Position numbers and translations under genes: made by a program
Assembly (NCBI RefSeq): GCF_028858725.1
Contig: NC_084790.1
Span: 28,995,031 to 29,059,030, forward strand
Length of the DNA stretch: 64,000 nt
Direction: 5' to 3'
Source of the DNA: Colius striatus
Taxonomy: Eukaryota > Chordata > Aves > Coliiformes > Coliidae
In this document: piece after piece, positions 27,701 to 36,520 of the stretch
Position numbering within the stretch: position 1 is the first letter of the stretch
Layout of the letters: every line of letters starts with the position of its first letter
The notes under the pieces: model-generated
Seen by the model: only the letters and a program-made list of their open reading frames with translations
Databases searched by the model: none
What the model was told of the DNA's origin: nothing

Positions 27701-30700
27701 ATGCCTATTGTAAGCACATTATGTCTTCTTTCTTTCAGAAATCATAACAGTCAAAATATTAAGCAGGACTGTTCACTAAAAAGGCACTCGTGCTGTACTT
27801 TTTAAGGATGAAAGACAGTACTTAAGAAAAGACGTGATGAAAAGACTATTCCACCACCACAGATATAAGTTGTCATTCTTAAAAGACTGCTAGCAGACAC
27901 GTGTTACCATGTCTCACTTTCTTTTCTTGACAGAAACATTCAACTTCCCCATCAGTTCTTACAGGTTTTTTTTTTTGTCTAATTGTGTCCATACGCATCT
28001 ACAAAATAGTCCATGTAAGGAACAGTCAAAACCAGAAATTGCTTAACCCAGCAACACTCCTGGAAGACCAGTATCAATTCCTTAAGATTTTATGCATTAA
28101 AAGATAAAGTAAGCTGCCTAAGGACGACTTTTTGTCATCTACAATGTATTGCATCTCAAGTGCTGTGACAAGCACTGAAGAAACATGAGTACAGACATTT
28201 ACATTTACATATTTTTAGGTTATTCCTGTTTCCTGATTCATATAGCATGTAAGGTTATGTATCTCCAGGAAACCAAAATATGAAACAAAAAACTCAGCAC
28301 TGATATCACTGCAAGTATACAGTAATTAGGAGAATAAAACACTGAACTATGCCACCCAATTTAACACTCACATTAATATGCATGAAAGTTAACTGTGACT
28401 GTAACTTTCACAAATTACAAAAGCAGCTGATCATGGTAGATAAGAAATACTTCACTATGGATGGTGCTTTATGAAGACACGTTCAGAGACAACTACATGT
28501 CTGCACAGCTCTTATTTGAGTATAAGGATCAAAAACTAGCAATCAGGTCCACACTACCTACCAGCACTTCCCTGGATCCCCAAAAACCAAAAAAATAATG
28601 TTGAAAGAGAGAAGGCAAAAAGTATGCACAGGCATTTACTATTGCTTTGATTATTTCTATGGGAGAGCTATGTTATTCCAATAAATTTTTAAAAACCAGA
28701 AAAAAACTCCTGAACAATCCCTGACATTTTGCAGGGAGAGTTAACAGCAAGTAAACTTGAAAGGCAGTAGCATTCAGGTAGCAGCAGCATTCTTTGCTCC
28801 TGGAGCCAGATCAACTGAAAAATTGTGCCAAAGGAGTCAGTAAAAGATTCCATGTTCAAACCTACTGTCCTGTTCGTCTTGGAGCACAAGGTATATCCAA
28901 ATTATTACGAATCTTACTTGGATCTTATGTTCCATAGCTGCAAGCTTCCTTGTTGACTCCCAAGTAGAATTTTGTTCAAATAGGTGCTGGGATGCAGAAC
29001 TGCAGAAACTGCAAAAGTGGCCTTATCAAAATCCACTTGAAGATACTCCTCTGCAAAAAAGTAAGAAACAACATCAACGTGGGTACGCCTATGAATCTGC
29101 AGGACAGCCATCTGTCAGCAAACGTAAAGGCAGAACTGATGTTTACTCTGTACAAATCCTGTAAGTTGGTGGTGTTTCTTGCATTAAAGGATTAACTAAC
29201 GTGCAACAGGACAAGCTAAACTTGTTTATGATATACCATCTGTTGGCTTGAAGGTTTATTTTTTCCCTATAAGCCTACCTAGCACAACAATGCTGGCAAA
29301 ACTGTAAGATTTATATCTTTCTGAAGGATTCCTGCTCCTGCCTGAGCAAAACACCTCATCTGCTAGCACATATTTTGTTTGTTGTAGCAACATCAAATCC
29401 CTGAAGCATGTCTGCAGTCACTTTCGAGACTCAACATCCAGGGAATGGCATGGATCACACTAATTAGAATGCTTTCTAAAGAAAAAAAAATAGGTCATTG
29501 AAGTAGGATTTCATAATTGGCATGAGAAGAGGGTGACATAGTCAAAAGGTTATTCGTAAGAAATTAGTCTACCCAGACTGGTAAATATCAAGGAACTACA
29601 GGATTTCAGAGATGGTGCCTTAGCTGCTGAACCAGTCTTTAAAAGAAAATGAAATGTTAAAATGTAATTTCTGTAAAAGCATATTTCTTTACACTTATAT
29701 GGAACCTTACCGGGTCTCTGCATATGGTGCAGGACCTATTTATGAAAAGTTACTGCAGGATTAGGACTTTGGGAAACCATTTAAGTAGCACTATCATTTA
29801 AGGGGGTTTTTTTGAGCTACTTCTAAACATGTACATTTAAAAACTTTAAAAAAAAACCCTTTTAAAAAAATTACTGAACATTTAACAACATTATTCTACA
29901 AAGTGGTAACAAAATTCAAGTGACTATAACCTTCTGTCTGTGTATTCCAAACAATAAGAACATTATCAACATCCACAGAGATGATATGATCACCAAAAGG
30001 CTGCAGAAGGTGTATCCTTGCCTTATGCCCTTCATAGGTATGAACCACCTATAAATTAAAGAAAGAAAAAAGAATGTTTTCAGTATAAGCTGTTCAGGTA
30101 GCATTTTGTGTTAATGTAATTCTTGAGGGCAACTAACATATGTCATCAACAAGTTTAAATAAGTGGAAAGTCCACACAACTTTAAGTGAGACAGAATTTT
30201 CTCTGACATTTAAACTGATACCAAACTTTATTTTACCTGAATGGCAAAAATTATTTAGTTTCATTTTAATTATTTAAATTTATGCAAATTAACATGTCTT
30301 AATCTTTAAATAATTACTTTATTATAAATAATACATAATACATGGGTCAACCATTAAAGAATTTGCTATTATTCTCCTCTGTTAAGCTCTTTATTCCTCC
30401 TCCTCCTACTGTTTTTATTTCCCTAAAATTGAAGCTGCTAAACATCTACAGAAATAGATGCTTTTAGAAAACACCTAAAAGTAGTGAAAACTAGAAGTAG
30501 TGTCTTGAAAACACAGACACCAGTCATGCTTTTCATAGCATTAAGTACAATAATAAAAACCTCTTTGTTCCTGGCGAAAGCATGGAGAACATTGTCGTAT
30601 GAAGCAAATATCAGCATGCGGTCTGCTGCCAAACACTGAATGTCCTGTGGCAAAGCATTACCTGTTAAACAGAATAAAATTTCAACACATTTCCTATTTG

Positions 30701-33700
30701 TAACAGAAAGTCTGACTGTTATTTTTTTTAGCACAGTGATCCACCAAAAAAGTTCTCTTGCTGAGTACTTAGACTGACAAATCACAAGGTGCTTCTTTTA
30801 AAAAACACTTAAAACTACTGAATTATCACTGTACATTAGCTTTGTTAGGGTTTGTGAAGAATTTATCCCAACATAACACTTCTGCAGACTGTCAAAAGTC
30901 ACACAGCCCTCTGGACTGGAAACAGAGATAGCAAGTTAATGTCTCAGCATTAGCAAAGTCTACTAGGTTAAGCCATTCTGTAGACTTGGAAGCCAGCGAC
31001 CCACTCCTGCTCCTGTTTCCTGATTACGCCTAAACAATTATGCCTAGGGAATGTATTGTCCTAAGAATACATTTCTCTCCACACCTTGAAACTGGTTCAG
31101 AAAGAGTATCTGCTACTATGATCTGTTACTTTACTAGCTCAAATCATAGAAGCATCAAAGCCCCCAGCCACACTGAGAAGCTGCTGGTGTGGCCCCAACT
31201 GCTAAAAAAAACCTGAAAAAAAATACTGTAACGAAAAAAATACTCTCTACCTAGGGAAAATACAAAAATGCAAAACACAGCACTTAACAACTATACAGAG
31301 AAATACCACAACAAAAAACAGTCACTGTGGGAGTATGCCTATTATACAAACTTGCATGGCAGTTTTCCCCACAACATTGCAACATATTATGATTTTTTTA
31401 TCAAAGAATCTTGTATCATTTGTTGCACTGCTTCAATGCAAAGAACTCTACTAAGAAAACAAAAAAAGGTTGCACTTTATGAGACATTTCATTTCTTTGA
31501 ACACTTCAGACATCTTCCTGTAACGCCTCTGAAGTGACTTAGGCCTACAGATAGGTTACAGACACCTGGTGCTCCACGCGAGCTGTGAGCAAGTCTGCTT
31601 AGGGACCAAGAGAATTTTAGACATACTGCAATTAAAAAGCTGAGAGCACCACTGTCATGGTTTGACATGATAGCCTTTTCTGGTAAGGCTGTAAAGATGG
31701 CTCCTGTAAGAAGTTGCTCGCAACTCTCCCCAGCTCAGAGCCAGACCCACTTCTGGGGCTGAGCCAATTAGACGCCTCCACGATCACTTTTTAAGAAGAA
31801 GCCGGAAGGGGAGGTTTCTTTCCTCCATCTTCTTCCCTTCTTCTGCCCCTTCTTTTTCTTCTGACTGGTGGTGGTGCAAGGAGTAGGAACAGTGAGAGAA
31901 ACAACCATGCGGACTCCAAGGTCAGTGATGAAAGAGAGGAGGAGGTGTGCTGGAGCGGAGACTCCCCTGCATTCTATGGAGAGAACTGGTGAAGCTGAGA
32001 TTTATTTTCATTTCTTTAAAGACCCTTCATCAGTGGTAGAGACTCATTTTGCTAAAGCTGGCCCCAGACCAGGGGCAGCAATTCACTTCACTGCAGACCC
32101 TGAGACAGGGGCAGTGATTTTCTTCTTTAAAACTATGGCCAGAGCAGGCCATGTCCCGAAGGAGGGACCCAATGTTCACAGCTGTAACTGTGGGGAGGAA
32201 CCCACGACAAAGCAGCTCATTAAACTTATGCCCAGAGGCCTTGTCCCGAGAGAGACCCTGCAACTGCAGAAACTGCAACCGCGGTGAAGAATCCACATCA
32301 GAGATATTCAGCAAGGACTGTGTCCCGTGTGAGGGACCCTGTACTGGCAGAAGCCACAGCTGCTGGGAACAATCCACACCAGAGAAGTTCGTTAAGAACT
32401 GTGTTCTGGGGGAGGAACCCCATGTTGGAGCAAGGGAAGAATGCAAGTAGTCGTCCTCATCTGAGAAGACAGAAGTGGCAGAGCCCATCTGTGAGAGACT
32501 GACCACATTCCCCACTCCCTGCCCCACTGAGCCGCTGGGGGGAAGGAGGTAGAGATATCGGGAGCAGTGAGCTGGGCCCGAGAAGAAAGGAGGGATGGGG
32601 AAGGGAGATCTTGAAGTGCTGGTTTTAATTTTCTCATCATCCTACTCCCTTTTTGCTTTTATTCCATTCTGTTTCTTGTAGAATAAATTTTCCTACTTTC
32701 CTCTCTAAGTCGAGTACTGGAGTCTGTTTTGCCCAGAACCATTAATTGGCAACGAGCCCTCCCTGCCCTTGTCTCAATCCACAACAACCTTGCTTATCTT
32801 TTTACTCCCATTTCACTGGGTCCTCCACCATCCTAACGAGGGTGGGGGTGAATGGGGGCACCGAGTGAGAGACTGTCATGGTGCTGCTGTGCTAGCTGGG
32901 CCAAATCACAACAACCACTCACACAACAGTAGTAAACCAACAACACCACACAGAGAAGCAGTTTGTTTGTTTACATGCAAAATTGTGATTGAAAAAATAT
33001 CTCCATCTCTTGGAAAGCTTCAATGACTGTGTCTGTAAGAAGATGTAGCCCACAGAAAAGGATTTCACAGCATATGCAACGTATTTTACAATTTTGTAAA
33101 CTGAAAACAGAAGTTATATTAATATGTTTGCAGCTGTAACTATTAGTTGTGGATCTTCAGAATCTAGTCAAGGTTGTGTTATTCTCAAGGTTGTTTATTC
33201 TCAAGTGCTGTGTAAATGAAAAATATTTTGCCTTATGAGGTCTGTGTAAAAACTTTATGAGCTACAGAAGCAAAAAACTTGCTTTTCAAGACAACGTGCA
33301 TCTCATCAAAACATCTAAATGTCAGTTGGAAAGAACTTTTGCAAATCACCCAGTTCAACCTCCTACCCAGCTCCTTCCAAAGCTGGACCGTCACTAGTAC
33401 TAGATCAAGTTAACTGCAGTTATGCTCGGCTGAGTCTTGAAAATTTCCACATAAGGAGATGACTCAAGGTCTGCACTGTACAACAGTTCCCTCTTAGTCA
33501 GGGTTATTTTTCCTAACCACCACTGTCACTCTCAAGCTGCAATCTGAGGTTGTTGCCCCTTTTTACTCTGTCTACCATCACCATCCCAAATTCTGCTCTG
33601 CCCACCTTTGTAACTACTCTTCAACTGACAGACTGCTGCCAGGTCTCCCCACATTTTTCCCTTTGCAACAAAAAACAAATCCAGCTACTTCAACATGTTT

Positions 33701-35801
33701 TATACTGTGAGCTGTAGGGCTTTGACACTCTACAATGCCTCATCATTCCTCATGAAAGAGAAAAGGGGGTGGTGGGAGGGTGAAAACCACAGTAAATGTG
33801 TATCACAGTCGAGGTACAACCTCACCAGCACTAAGTACAGCAGAATATCAGCTTTCCCTGATCTGCTGGCCGCATTCCTAATGTAGCTCCATACATGGCT
33901 TGCCTTGTTCACAGTTACTGGTCTATGTTCTACCTGGCACCAGAACAGCCCAGCTCCTCTTCAGCAGGAAGCCAAGCAGACAGTCAGTTCCCAGCTTGTT
34001 CTATCCCAGGTGCAGGAATCTGCACTTGCCCTTGCTGAACTTGACAAGGTTTTTGTTGGCCCAGGATGAGCATCTTGCAACATCTCCCCAGACTGAAGCT
34101 CTGCCATCTGGATGTCAGTCACTCCTCCTAACATAGCATCACCTGCAAATTTTTACTAAGAGAGCAATGCAGTCTCACCATCTAGGATGCTGCTGGAGCT
34201 AAGGAGCAATATCGGTTCTGCTGTTGACTGCTAAGGTACTGCACATGTTATCAACTACCAACTGGATGTCAAGCCAACCATTCATATTCTTTGCATGCAC
34301 TAGTCCAGTCTATTTTAATACTCCCTGAGATCTTCTAATCCTATCCACACCTGTTCAGTTCCTGTCGTTTCTTTTCTCCTATAACACAGCCCTCCAGCAA
34401 CCACAAAAATAGAAATACGAAAGGAACCTGGCATGAACAGCTTTACTCATTGCTCAATCCTTAAGGCCTAGAGGTGTTCTTGGAACAAGATGACAATGAT
34501 AGGAGGTTCACAACGTACATCCCTAGGAAGACTAACAGCAATCCTGTTCTCAAAAACAGGGATGAATGATCTGAGTATACTTACTCACAGCAACAATACC
34601 AAGCCTCTTCACCTGCAATGAAAACATTAAGAAGGCATTTTTAGTGATCAGATGAAATGAATTTGCCACACTGAGAATTTAAAAATCTTACAAATCAACC
34701 TAAAAAAAGGGAACTTGCATGCCTCACAAGACAGAAAAGTTATTAATATTAGTTTACAATAGCATCTATAAAGAAAACCCAAACATAACACATCAAAAAG
34801 CCTGGGAGAATAAATTTGTCAAAACATCGTTCAGCAACAGTAAGTTGTGCCTCTTAATACACTCATGATCTGGAAATATGTACATGTTTAGACACCTTGC
34901 AGAGCTTGGGCAAATTTGTTTTCACATCATCTCTGCTTCCACTTTTATGTTCACTACAACCACACTACATTATTTCTTTATCTCTGTTCACACCGAATTT
35001 GCTTCAGTTACCATCACATCTGTCCAGTGATCATCACTACTATTTTAATTCTAAGTCTGTGGAGAAAATTGGCAGGAGTGAACACTAAAAGACTGCCATA
35101 AAAGCACGGTCTGCTTTCTGCTGTCCATTATAATAATTTGATTCACTTCTGTTTCAGTACTGCTTCTTTACACTGGAAATTATTTTGTCATACAAGGAGT
35201 GAGTCCATGCAGTATGTTTTCATCTTGCAGAACTAAATTATCCATTTCCATACAGCAGAATTCTTAATACGATGGAACTGATTGACCTCTAAGTTCTATA
35301 CTCCAAACGCGAAGCCGCAGCTATTCCGAACTGCAGGTGAGCTTTGTTTTATGCAGCAAAGAAGAAAAAACTTCATTATCCGAGCGGTCCTCGCCTCGAC
35401 GGAGGGACCGCGCTGCACCCGCAGGGCTGCCCACATGGCTGCCCCGGCCCGGACCAGCCGCCGGATCAACAGCACCTCGCGGCCGCTCGCCGCCGACTGG
35501 CCCCGCTTCCCGCCACCCTCACGCGCTCCTGCTTCATGGCCGAGAGGCTACGGTAAAGTGGTGGAGGCAAGAGGAAGCGGCGCGGCCCGGCCTGGTCTCG
35601 GCCCCGACCTCCTCAGGGTCCGATGCCGGCCAGCATCGGACCCTGAGTACTCACGTTGTAAGTGTGGATGCTGTTGCCTACGGCAGTGGCCAGGTAGAAC
35701 TCGCGGTGCCGGCCATGGTAGCGCAAGACGTGCGGGACGTGCCCGCTGAAGCGCCCGAGCACGCGGAATCCAGCGAACAACCCGGTGCCCTCCCGCGCCA
35801 T
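3622..35801 (-). CDS. WDR36: WDR36, UTP-B / small-subunit processome WD-repeat protein, 23 coding exons
   Basis: Homologue of yeast Utp21. In the nucleolus it belongs to the UTP-B part of the U3 snoRNP/SSU processome, needed for early 18S pre-rRNA processing. I spliced 23 coding exons (3622-3771, 4848-5035, 7411-7492, 7732-7848, 8347-8489, 9898-9995, 11101-11208, 14973-15052, 15777-15885, 16174-16339, 17590-17704, 18834-18988, 20771-20854, 21804-21869, 23821-23941, 24499-24674, 26340-26472, 27261-27315, 28918-29050, 29931-30048, 30561-30661, 34585-34612, 35655-35801). All phases agree and the total is 2,673 nt, or 890 residues (human is about 895 in the short form). Residues 1 to about 640 are WD40 repeats (two β-propellers); about 660-890 form the Utp21 C-terminal domain. 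The start is the first ATG in frame; GTG codons lie just upstream. Introns hold CR1 and LTR insertions but no other gene. No exon is broken. Confidence 0.97.
4848..5035 (-). CDS. WDR36: WDR36 exon 22
   Basis: Residues 779-841, with [17 protein letters not shown] and [20 protein letters not shown], helices of the Utp21 domain. Donor GTAAAA. Confidence 0.96.
5950..6920 (-). mobile_element. CR1 LINE fragment with decayed RT C-terminus
   Basis: The 3' end lies at 5950 (TCATAGAATCGTAGAATGG on the plus strand is the reversed tail). Inward are the usual minus-strand CR1 blocks and a broken frame (about 6352-6720) with [13 protein letters not shown] and [11 protein letters not shown], the C-terminal part of CR1 ORF2. 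It lies in the WDR36 intron between exons 21 and 22, in the same direction as the gene. Confidence 0.92.
7411..7492 (-). CDS. WDR36: WDR36 exon 21
   Basis: Residues 752-779 ([20 protein letters not shown]). Acceptor GATCTAG, donor GTAAGT. Confidence 0.95.
7732..7848 (-). CDS. WDR36: WDR36 exon 20
   Basis: Residues 713-751: a basic stretch ([14 protein letters not shown]) then [15 protein letters not shown], a Utp21-family hallmark. Donor GTAAAA. Confidence 0.96.
8347..8489 (-). CDS. WDR36: WDR36 exon 19
   Basis: Residues 665-712: an acidic stretch ([11 protein letters not shown]) then [20 protein letters not shown], the beginning of the Utp21 domain. Donor GTAATG. Confidence 0.95.
9898..9995 (-). 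CDS. WDR36: WDR36 exon 18
   Basis: Residues 632-665 ([26 protein letters not shown]), the start of the C-terminal region. Donor GTAACC. Confidence 0.94.
11101..11208 (-). CDS. WDR36: WDR36 exon 17
   Basis: Residues 596-632 ([33 protein letters not shown]), the last propeller blade. Acceptor TTCCTTAG, donor GTGAGT. Confidence 0.95.
14170..14635 (+). mobile_element. CR1 LINE 3' fragment
   Basis: Diverged CR1 ending in GGTTAGACTAGATCTTTGAAGG and CCATTCTATGAAT. The upstream part (CTGGAGTACTG block) is strongly eroded. Antisense to WDR36, in the intron between exons 16 and 17. Confidence 0.85.
14973..15052 (-). CDS. WDR36: WDR36 exon 16
   Basis: Residues 570-596 ([20 protein letters not shown], then WDLPSG), a textbook WD-repeat end. 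Donor GTGAGT. Confidence 0.96.
15777..15885 (-). CDS. WDR36: WDR36 exon 15
   Basis: Residues 533-569 ([20 protein letters not shown], then [11 protein letters not shown]), highly conserved. Donor GTAATT. Confidence 0.96.
16174..16339 (-). CDS. WDR36: WDR36 exon 14
   Basis: Residues 478-533 ([18 protein letters not shown], then GSEGLIKFW). A full WD blade. Donor GTAATA. Confidence 0.96.
17590..17704 (-). CDS. WDR36: WDR36 exon 13
   Basis: Residues 440-478 ([19 protein letters not shown] then [12 protein letters not shown]). Acceptor TTTGAAAG, donor GTATGA. Confidence 0.96.
18834..18988 (-). CDS. WDR36: WDR36 exon 12
   Basis: Residues 388-439, with [12 protein letters not shown] and [10 protein letters not shown], opening the second propeller. 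Acceptor ACATTGCAG, donor GTAAGT. Confidence 0.96.
19553..19573. repeat. (TA)n(CA)n microsatellite
   Basis: Short TATATATA followed by CACACACACA inside a WDR36 intron. Confidence 0.6.
20150..20672 (+). mobile_element. CR1 LINE fragment with internal deletions
   Basis: Starts with CR1 ORF2 C-terminal codons (…ATTGACCTGCTGGAGAGCAG) and ends in the CR1 tail CATTCTATGATTCAT. Several blocks are missing compared with the copy at 61041-62947. Antisense to WDR36, in the intron between exons 11 and 12. Confidence 0.9.
20771..20854 (-). CDS. WDR36: WDR36 exon 11
   Basis: Residues 360-388, a lysine-rich linker between the two propellers followed by LPPIT. A plus-strand CR1 ends about 100 nt beyond its donor. 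Confidence 0.93.
21804..21869 (-). CDS. WDR36: WDR36 exon 10
   Basis: 66 nt encoding residues 338-360 ([20 protein letters not shown]). Acceptor TTTTGACAG, donor GTAAGT. Confidence 0.94.
23821..23941 (-). CDS. WDR36: WDR36 exon 9
   Basis: Residues 298-338 ([15 protein letters not shown] … [10 protein letters not shown]). Donor CAG-GTATGA; the next exon completes a glycine codon. Confidence 0.96.
24499..24674 (-). CDS. WDR36: WDR36 exon 8
   Basis: Residues 239-297, with [16 protein letters not shown] and [12 protein letters not shown], a canonical WD blade pair. Acceptor GAGTAG, donor GTAAGT. Confidence 0.96.
26340..26472 (-). CDS. WDR36: WDR36 exon 7 (GC donor)
   Basis: Residues 195-239 ([10 protein letters not shown] … [11 protein letters not shown]). 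The exon ends CGTACAG followed by GCAAGT, so the next intron is GC-AG. Joining to exon 8 at this site restores D-G-H-P-V as in mammals. Confidence 0.94.
27261..27315 (-). CDS. WDR36: WDR36 exon 6
   Basis: 55 nt encoding residues 176-194 ([18 protein letters not shown]). Acceptor TTTTCCAG, donor GTTAGT. Confidence 0.94.
28918..29050 (-). CDS. WDR36: WDR36 exon 5
   Basis: Residues 132-176, with [13 protein letters not shown] and GSLQLWN, almost identical to mammals. Acceptor TTTTTTGCAG, donor GTAAGA. Confidence 0.96.
29931..30048 (-). CDS. WDR36: WDR36 exon 4
   Basis: Residues 93-132: a WD repeat with GHK and FGDHIISVD, ending in a V-W-N blade end. The donor is GTTATA, a departure from consensus. 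Confidence 0.93.
30561..30661 (-). CDS. WDR36: WDR36 exon 3
   Basis: Residues 59-92, including [11 protein letters not shown] and HAFARNKE. The acceptor is AACAG; the donor is the weak GTTTTT after GAG. Confidence 0.93.
31648..31652. repeat. Target-site duplication, left (ACCAC)
   Basis: Identical 5-bp copy is at 32914-32918 on the other side of the solo LTR. Confidence 0.85.
31653..32913 (+). mobile_element. Solo LTR of an avian endogenous retrovirus, complete
   Basis: Starts TGTCATGG and ends ATCACAACA, obeying the TG…CA rule, and is flanked by perfect 5-bp duplications ACCAC (31648-31652 and 32914-32918). AATAAA at about 32682 gives plus orientation. The body contains about 3.4 tandem units of 79-90 bp. 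It has no gag, pol or env frames, so it is a solo LTR left by LTR-LTR recombination. It lies in WDR36 intron 2, antisense to the gene. Length 1,261 bp is long for an LTR. Confidence 0.88.
32153..32440 (+). repeat. Tandem repeat inside the solo LTR
   Basis: Units begin at GTCCCG/GTTCTG at 32153, 32243, 32322 and 32401 (90, 79 and 79 bp, then a partial copy). Each repeats a GAGGGACCC-like block, a CTGCAGAAACTGC-like block and an AATCCACA-like block. Confidence 0.75.
32914..32918. repeat. Target-site duplication, right (ACCAC)
   Basis: Matches 31648-31652; marks the 3' edge of the solo LTR. Confidence 0.85.
33310..34230 (-). mobile_element. Old CR1 LINE fragment
   Basis: Reversed CR1 blocks are recognisable: CCAGTTCAACCTCCTACCC near the 3' end, and TCCCAGGTGCAGGAATCTGC with a TTGCTGAACTTGACAAGG block near 34010-34050. 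Many substitutions and indels mark an old copy. In WDR36 intron 2; edges approximate. Confidence 0.75.
34585..34612 (-). CDS. WDR36: WDR36 exon 2 (28-nt micro-exon)
   Basis: Only 28 nt, between a TTGCAG acceptor and a GTAAGT donor. It encodes VKRLGIVAV plus the first base of a serine codon, matching VQKLSLVAVS of the human protein. The small size hides it from ORF-based searches. Confidence 0.9.
35612..35647. repeat. Perfect 15-bp inverted repeat with 6-nt loop
   Basis: Arms CTCAGGGTCCGATGC (35612-35626) and GCATCGGACCCTGAG (35633-35647) are exact reverse complements around CGGCCA. In the WDR36 transcript it starts 7 nt after the exon 1/intron 1 junction, right behind the GTGAGTA donor. Confidence 0.95.
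35655..35801 (-). CDS. WDR36: WDR36 coding exon 1
   Basis: Residues 1-49, beginning [12 protein letters not shown] and ending HTYN at a GTGAGT donor, phase 0. It contains the first strand of the N-terminal propeller. A perfect 15-bp hairpin begins a few bases into the following intron. Confidence 0.95.
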
Positions 35802-36108
35802 CACTGCCACGCCGTCCGTCCGCCCGCAGGAAGCGTCCCCCCGCCTGCTTCCGGCCTTCCGCCCCGCCGCCGGCGTGCACCGCCGAAAGCGGTCCGGATC
35901 GGCGCCCCGGCCGTCGGGCGCGCAGCCGGCCGGGAGCGGGCGCGCAGCCCAGCTGCGGACGCCGTGGGCAGTATCAGCGCCGCCGGCCCGGCAACCGCGG
36001 TGCTAGGCGCCTCCGGGCTGCATGCAAAGGACCATCACCCGCCAGTGCCTCTACAAATGCTCCTCATAGTCACCACTGCTCCGGTTTTGGGTTTTTTTCC
36101 CACTCCTC

Positions 36109-36114
36109 TTTATT
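36109..36114 (-). promoter_or_regulatory. Probable poly(A) signal of the TSLP-like gene (AATAAA)
   Basis: AATAAA on the minus strand about 410 nt after the stop codon at 36521. Cleavage would fall near 36090, some 290 bp before the WDR36 ATG. Confidence 0.5.
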
Positions 36115-36320
36115 CTTCTCTTTTTATCCCCGTTTCCACTCCGAAAGCACCGTGCCCGGCTCCGTGTGGAGGCGCGGGGTAGCGCCGCCGTAGAGGCGGA
36201 CAGCAGGGCAGCTCGGGAACCGGCCTCCAGCGGCGCGCCTCGCCACAGCAACCTGCCTGCTTCCGAAACTGCTGCTCGTCCTGTCGGGTTTTGTTGGTTG
36301 GTTTTTCGTTGTTGTTTGGG

Positions 36321-36376
36321 GTTTGTTGTTTTGGGTTTGTTGTTTTGCGTTTGTTGTTTTGGGTTTGTTGTTTGGT
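36321..36376. repeat. 14-bp tandem repeat (GTTTGTTGTTTTGG)n
   Basis: Units start at 36321, 36335, 36349 and 36363, the last diverging. It lies in the predicted 3' UTR of the TSLP-like gene, where the transcript reads CA-rich (CCAAAACAACAAAC). Confidence 0.9.
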
Positions 36377-36520
36377 TTGGTTTTTTTAAACAAATTATAT
36401 AAAATCCCACAACACGCCGGATTACATCGTCGCGATGACAGCACGGCGGACACCAAATATTCAGCAAAGTCCAGTGGGGGAGAAAAACAACACAGTTAAA
36501 AGATCACTCCCCACAGACAC

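Larger units (their letters stand above)
35380..35990 (-). promoter_or_regulatory. CpG-island promoter of WDR36
   Basis: Dense CpG across exon 1 and about 190 bp upstream of the ATG at 35801. No TATA box is seen, as expected for a housekeeping gene. The 3' end of the TSLP-like gene lies directly upstream, so the promoter sits in a short intergenic gap. Confidence 0.75.

Noticed and set aside
31868..32527. Open frames of 139 and 165 codons
   Set aside because: Both lie inside the solo LTR and its tandem units; they are not retroviral genes.
35802..35810. Upstream in-frame GTG codons as the WDR36 start
   Set aside because: Vertebrate genes use ATG; the ATG at 35801 gives a start close in length to the human protein.
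35282..36182. Long overlapping frames of up to 281 codons on the plus strand
   Set aside because: GC-rich shadow frames over the WDR36 promoter and exon 1 on the other strand; no family motifs.
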